From Alphaproteobacteria bacterium (GTDB lineage: Bacteria > Pseudomonadota > Alphaproteobacteria > UBA8366): a stretch of 7,603 nucleotides of DNA. Within the stretch, counting starts at the first letter, position 1; the number at the start of each line of letters is the position of its first letter. The notes under the pieces were generated by a model. That model made no database searches. It was not told the origin of the DNA and saw nothing but the letters and a program-made list of their open reading frames with translations. Positions 4,843 through 7,603 of the stretch are shown piece after piece. The position numbers and the translations under genes were made by a program. Where the stretch lies: assembly GCA_029861675.1 (NCBI GenBank), contig JAOTYV010000241.1, positions 1 to 7,603 of the forward strand, given 5' to 3'.

Positions 4843-6423
4843 ATGCCGGACCGCTATCAAACGGACTATCAGATAGGCCAAGACAATCTGCGGCGCTGGG
4901 GGATGGACCTGCACAATCCGGTGTTCTGGATCACTGCCATCCTGGTCTTGATTTTCGTGCTCGGTACCCTGATGGCGCCGGAGCCGGCAAAAGCGGTTTT
5001 CGCCGGCGCCAAGGGATGGTCCATCGCGCATTTCGACTGGTTGTTCATGGTCGGCGGCAATATTTTTGTTCTCTTCTGCCTCGTGCTGATCTTCCTGCCG
5101 TTGGGGAAAATTCGCCTCGGCGGCATCGACGCCAAACCGGAATTCTCGACCCTGTCCTGGTTTTCCATGCTGTTCGCCGCCGGGATGGGGATCGGGCTGA
5201 TGTTCTGGAGCGTCGCGGAACCTACCGCCTATTACACCAACTGGTACGGCACACCGCTCAACGCGCCGGCCAAGACGCCGCAGGGCGCAGAAGCGGCCAT
5301 GGGCGCGACCATGTTCCATTGGGGCCTGCATCCGTGGGCGATCTATGCGGTGGTCGGACTGTCTCTGGCCTTTTTCACCTACAACAAGGGGCTGCCGCTC
5401 ACCATCCGATCCGGCTTTTTTCCGCTGATGAAGGATCGATCATGGGGCTGGTTTGGTCATGTTGTCGATATTGTCGCCGTGCTCGCCACCATATTCGGGC
5501 TGGCCACCTCGCTGGGATTTGGCGCGCAACAGGCGGCCAGCGGCCTCAAATTCCTTTTTGGAATCGATAGCGGCATCGCCACACAGGTCGCGATCATCAT
5601 CGGCGTCACCTTCGTTGCGGTCGTCTCCGTCGTGCGCGGTCTCGAAGGGGGTGTGAAGGTTCTGAGCAACATCAATATGGGGCTCGCGGCGTTGCTCCTG
5701 CTGTTCGTCGTTCTGGCTGGACCCACCATCGCCATATTCACGACAATGGGCACCACCGCACTGGCCTATGCCGAATCCATTATTCCGCTGAGCAGTTGGA
5801 TCGGCCGCGAGGACGAAAAATTCTTCCACGGCTGGACGGTGTTTTACTGGGCCTGGTGGATTTCCTGGTCGCCCTTTGTCGGCATGTTTATCGCCCGCAT
5901 CTCAAAGGGCCGCACGGTCCGGGAATTCCTCATCGCCGTGCTTCTCGTGCCGACCCTGGTGACTCTGGTCTGGATGGCGAGCTTCGGTGGCTCGGCCCTG
6001 GAGCAGGCGCAAAATGAGATCGGTGCACTGGCCAAGGGCATCAGCGATGTGTCGCTTGCCATGTTCCAGATGCTGCAGAACCTGCCCATGGCAAATATAT
6101 CCTCGTTCGTCGCCATCGTGCTGGTACTGGTGTTCTTCATCACCTCGTCGGACTCCGGTTCGCTGGTGGTCGATAGCATCACTTCAGGCGGCATGGTCGA
6201 TGCGCCGGTGCCGCAACGAATATTTTGGGCGACCATGGAAGGTGTCATCGCGGGCGCCTTGCTGTTCGGCGGCGGCGGCGATGCGCTGGGCGCACTTCAG
6301 GCCGCGGCCATTACGGTGGGGCTGCCCTTCACGCTGGTCCTGTTGGTCATGTGCGTCGGCGTCTATATGGGGCTGGCGCATGAATGGCGTTTCGTCCAGG
6401 GACCCAAGGTGCTCCGCTCATAG
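4843..6423 (+). CDS. BCCT-family betaine/choline/carnitine transporter
   Basis: This is a 526-residue inner-membrane carrier of the betaine-choline-carnitine family, with about 12 hydrophobic helices (for example near 27-45, 66-86, 157-181, 328-352, 416-437 and 482-511). Signature residues include the unwound-helix motif GMGIG (114-118), the form found in Na+-coupled betaine carriers such as BetP rather than the GMGID of many choline carriers. FHWGLHPWAIY (158-168) places W160, W165 and Y168 like BetP W189, W194 and Y197. The tryptophan box WTVFYWAWWISW (331-342) holds W338, W339 and W342, like BetP W373, W374 and W377. Glycine betaine is therefore the likeliest substrate, though sarcosine, dimethylglycine or related compounds are possible in this operon. 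Both termini are short (about 25 residues before helix 1, about 15 after the last helix), so the long osmosensing tail of BetP is absent. It follows SDMT by 35 bases. Confidence 0.95.
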   Translation: MPDRYQTDYQIGQDNLRRWGMDLHNPVFWITAILVLIFVLGTLMAPEPAKAVFAGAKGWSIAHFDWLFMVGGNIFVLFCLVLIFLPLGKIRLGGIDAKPEFSTLSWFSMLFAAGMGIGLMFWSVAEPTAYYTNWYGTPLNAPAKTPQGAEAAMGATMFHWGLHPWAIYAVVGLSLAFFTYNKGLPLTIRSGFFPLMKDRSWGWFGHVVDIVAVLATIFGLATSLGFGAQQAASGLKFLFGIDSGIATQVAIIIGVTFVAVVSVVRGLEGGVKVLSNINMGLAALLLLFVVLAGPTIAIFTTMGTTALAYAESIIPLSSWIGREDEKFFHGWTVFYWAWWISWSPFVGMFIARISKGRTVREFLIAVLLVPTLVTLVWMASFGGSALEQAQNEIGALAKGISDVSLAMFQMLQNLPMANISSFVAIVLVLVFFITSSDSGSLVVDSITSGGMVDAPVPQRIFWATMEGVIAGALLFGGGGDALGALQAAAITVGLPFTLVLLVMCVGVYMGLAHEWRFVQGPKVLRS

Positions 6424-6492
6424 CAAGAATGCCTGCCGTTCGATGTCGGCTTGGTGTCCTCGCTGAATCGAACTCGAAGTACGGACCCGCTC

Positions 6493-7308
6493 ATGAAGCG
6501 CACCATCAGTATGCTTCTGGTTCTGCTCGCGACCGCAAACCTGTGCGGTTCGCCGGTCGTGGCGGGGGACACGGATGGCATGGTCGCGATACCCGGCGGG
6601 CCGTTCGTTATGGGAACGGACAACGGGCTTGCCGATGAGCGCCCTGCGCATCGCATCACGGTGCCGCCGTTCATGATCGACCGGGTCGCGGTCAGCAACC
6701 GCGCCTTCGCCACCTTCCTCAATGCTCGCGGCTGGAAGGACACGCAAAACAGACGGTTCTACGACGTTGATGACGGGGATGCGCGCATCCATCGCCGCGG
6801 CGGGCGCTTCGTCGCCGATCCGGGCTACGCGACACACGCCGCCGTCGAGGCCTCGTGGCGCGGCGCGCGCGCCTATTGCCGCTGGCACGGCAAGCGGCTG
6901 CCGACCGAGGCGGAATGGGAACGGGCGGCCCGCGGCATTGACGGGCGGACCTATCCCTGGGGCGAGATGGCGCCCGATGCGAGCCGAGCCCGCTACGCCG
7001 CCGGTTGGAACGCAACCGTCCCCGTTACCGGACCCGAAGCGGGTGCGACACCGGACGGCATCCTTGGCCTCGCCGGCAACACGCATGAATGGACATCGAG
7101 CCTGTACCGCCCCTATCCGTATCGCGCCGATGATGGACGCGAGGATCCGGATGCGGCCGGCGAACGCGTTACCAGGGGCGGCGCGCACGACGGATTGGCG
7201 GTGCACCTGCGTGCCGCCTGGCGCGGTGACGGTGTCTCGCGCCGGCCCGCCGCCGGCCATCATAATATCGGCTTTCGCTGCGCCCGGGCCGCTCCGCCGC
7301 CGAGGTGA
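6493..7308 (+). CDS. Exported SUMF1/FGE-fold protein lacking the catalytic cysteines
   Basis: This 271-residue protein has a Sec-type signal peptide: MKRT, a hydrophobic core at 5-17, and likely cleavage after VVA (22-24). C18 is preceded by Leu, so it does not form a lipobox. The mature part is a formylglycine-generating-enzyme (SUMF1) domain: MVAIPGGPFVMGTD (30-43), ERPAHRITVPPFMIDRVAVSN (49-69), then KRLPTEAEWERAARG (134-148), TYPWGE (153-158), GLAGNTHEW (192-200), RVTRGGA (225-231) and the closing NIGFRCARA (258-266). In true FGEs two cysteines follow the RGG motif. Here that segment (HDGLAVHLRAAWR, 232-244) has none, so sulfatase activation is unlikely. It may be a periplasmic binding or structural member of the fold. 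The Shine-Dalgarno is weak (GAAG-like, about 15 bases upstream). It lies 69 bases after the BCCT gene and might be cotranscribed. GC is high (73-78% in two lines counted). Confidence 0.88.
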   Translation: MKRTISMLLVLLATANLCGSPVVAGDTDGMVAIPGGPFVMGTDNGLADERPAHRITVPPFMIDRVAVSNRAFATFLNARGWKDTQNRRFYDVDDGDARIHRRGGRFVADPGYATHAAVEASWRGARAYCRWHGKRLPTEAEWERAARGIDGRTYPWGEMAPDASRARYAAGWNATVPVTGPEAGATPDGILGLAGNTHEWTSSLYRPYPYRADDGREDPDAAGERVTRGGAHDGLAVHLRAAWRGDGVSRRPAAGHHNIGFRCARAAPPPR

Positions 7309-7366
7309 CCGTGCAGCAGCCATTGTCTTGTCGGAAGGGCTGCAATACGAAAAAGGCCCACAGGGT

Positions 7367-7378
7367 ATTTGATCAAAT
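7367..7378. promoter_or_regulatory. 12-base perfect palindrome upstream of the SMP-30-like gene
   Basis: ATTTGATCAAAT is fully self-complementary and AT-rich in a GC-rich setting, about 97 bases before the ATG at 7475. It could be a binding site for a dimeric regulator. It is not an FNR box, which has four bases between TTGAT and ATCAA. No regulator gene is visible here. Confidence 0.35.
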
Positions 7379-7474
7379 GTTCTAACCCGGACATTCTATT
7401 GCCCTGTTTCACGCTTTTCTCGGAAAGAAGAAAGCGCTCGGGCGCGAACGGAATTGCAACATGGAGCAATGTAG

Positions 7475-7603
7475 ATGAGAGAGATCTGTCGCGGGCTCAG
7501 ATTCCCGGAAGGGCCGGTCGCCATGGACGACGGCTCGGTTGTGCTGGTGGAAATTGAGGCCGGCACGTTAACGCGAATACGAGCGGACGGCACACGCGAG
7601 GTG
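7475..7603 (+). CDS. SMP-30/gluconolactonase/LRE family protein, N-terminal part (3' truncated)
   Basis: The first 43 codons are present and the frame runs off the window end. FPEGPVAMDDGSVVLVEI (10-27) followed by GTLTRI (30-35) is the opening blade of SMP-30-type six-bladed propellers. E12 in the PEGP motif corresponds to the N-terminal metal-ligand glutamate of the family. GGAG at 7463-7466, 8 bases before the ATG, supports this start; another ATG at 7461 is in a different frame. Family members hydrolyse sugar lactones or related esters in the cytosol. The remaining metal ligands and the substrate cannot be judged from this fragment. It is separated from the SUMF-fold gene by 166 bases holding a palindrome, so it may be a separate transcription unit. 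Confidence 0.8.
   Translation, partial: MREICRGLRFPEGPVAMDDGSVVLVEIEAGTLTRIRADGTREV

Noticed and set aside
6418..7323. 301-residue open frame on the minus strand
   Set aside because: It is antisense to the clearly recognisable SUMF-fold gene and is Ala/Arg/Gly-rich, as expected of a shadow frame in high-GC DNA.
7316..7343. GCAGCC/GGCTGC pairing after the SUMF-fold gene as a terminator
   Set aside because: The stem is only 6 bp with a 16-base loop and no T-tract, so it is too weak to list as a feature.

Overview
This is a GC-rich bacterial window (roughly 50-78% GC in the 60-base lines I counted by hand) with eight genes, all on the + strand. Two are cut by the window edges. The gene set (CzcO-like flavin monooxygenase, TauD/TfdA dioxygenase, crotonase, glycine-betaine methyltransferases, BCCT carrier, SMP-30 family protein), high GC and Shine-Dalgarno-led starts suggest a proteobacterium. 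A halotolerant or marine alphaproteobacterium is my best guess, but that is inference because there is no rRNA or other taxonomic marker.

Layout: (1) 2-508, C-terminal 168 residues of a CzcO/FMO-like flavoprotein monooxygenase. (2) 509-923, non-coding stretch with several GGCGGC-centred inverted repeats. (3) 924-1880, TauD/TfdA-type Fe(II)/2-oxoglutarate dioxygenase. (4) 2080-2751, short crotonase-fold protein, probably starting at TTG and missing one of the two hydratase glutamates. (5) 2752-3174, second non-coding stretch with inverted repeats, leading into the core of the window. (6) 3175-6423, a compact cassette: glycine/sarcosine N-methyltransferase (GSMT), sarcosine/dimethylglycine N-methyltransferase (SDMT, GTG start overlapping the GSMT stop by 11 bases) and a BCCT-family transporter 35 bases further on. 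(7) 6493-7308, an exported SUMF1/formylglycine-generating-enzyme-fold protein that lacks the catalytic cysteines. (8) 7475-7603, the first 43 codons of an SMP-30/gluconolactonase-like protein.

The clearest biology is the osmolyte cassette. GSMT and SDMT together perform the three SAM-dependent methylations glycine -> sarcosine -> dimethylglycine -> glycine betaine, and the BCCT carrier probably imports betaine or a related N-methylated compound. The cell could therefore both make and scavenge the compatible solute from one transcription unit. The flanking oxygenase, crotonase, SUMF-fold and SMP-30 genes have no evident role in this pathway. I found no CRISPR array, insertion sequence, rRNA or convincing tRNA. 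I do not see a wholly new system; the more unusual items are the degenerate active sites of the crotonase and SUMF-fold proteins and the structured leaders.
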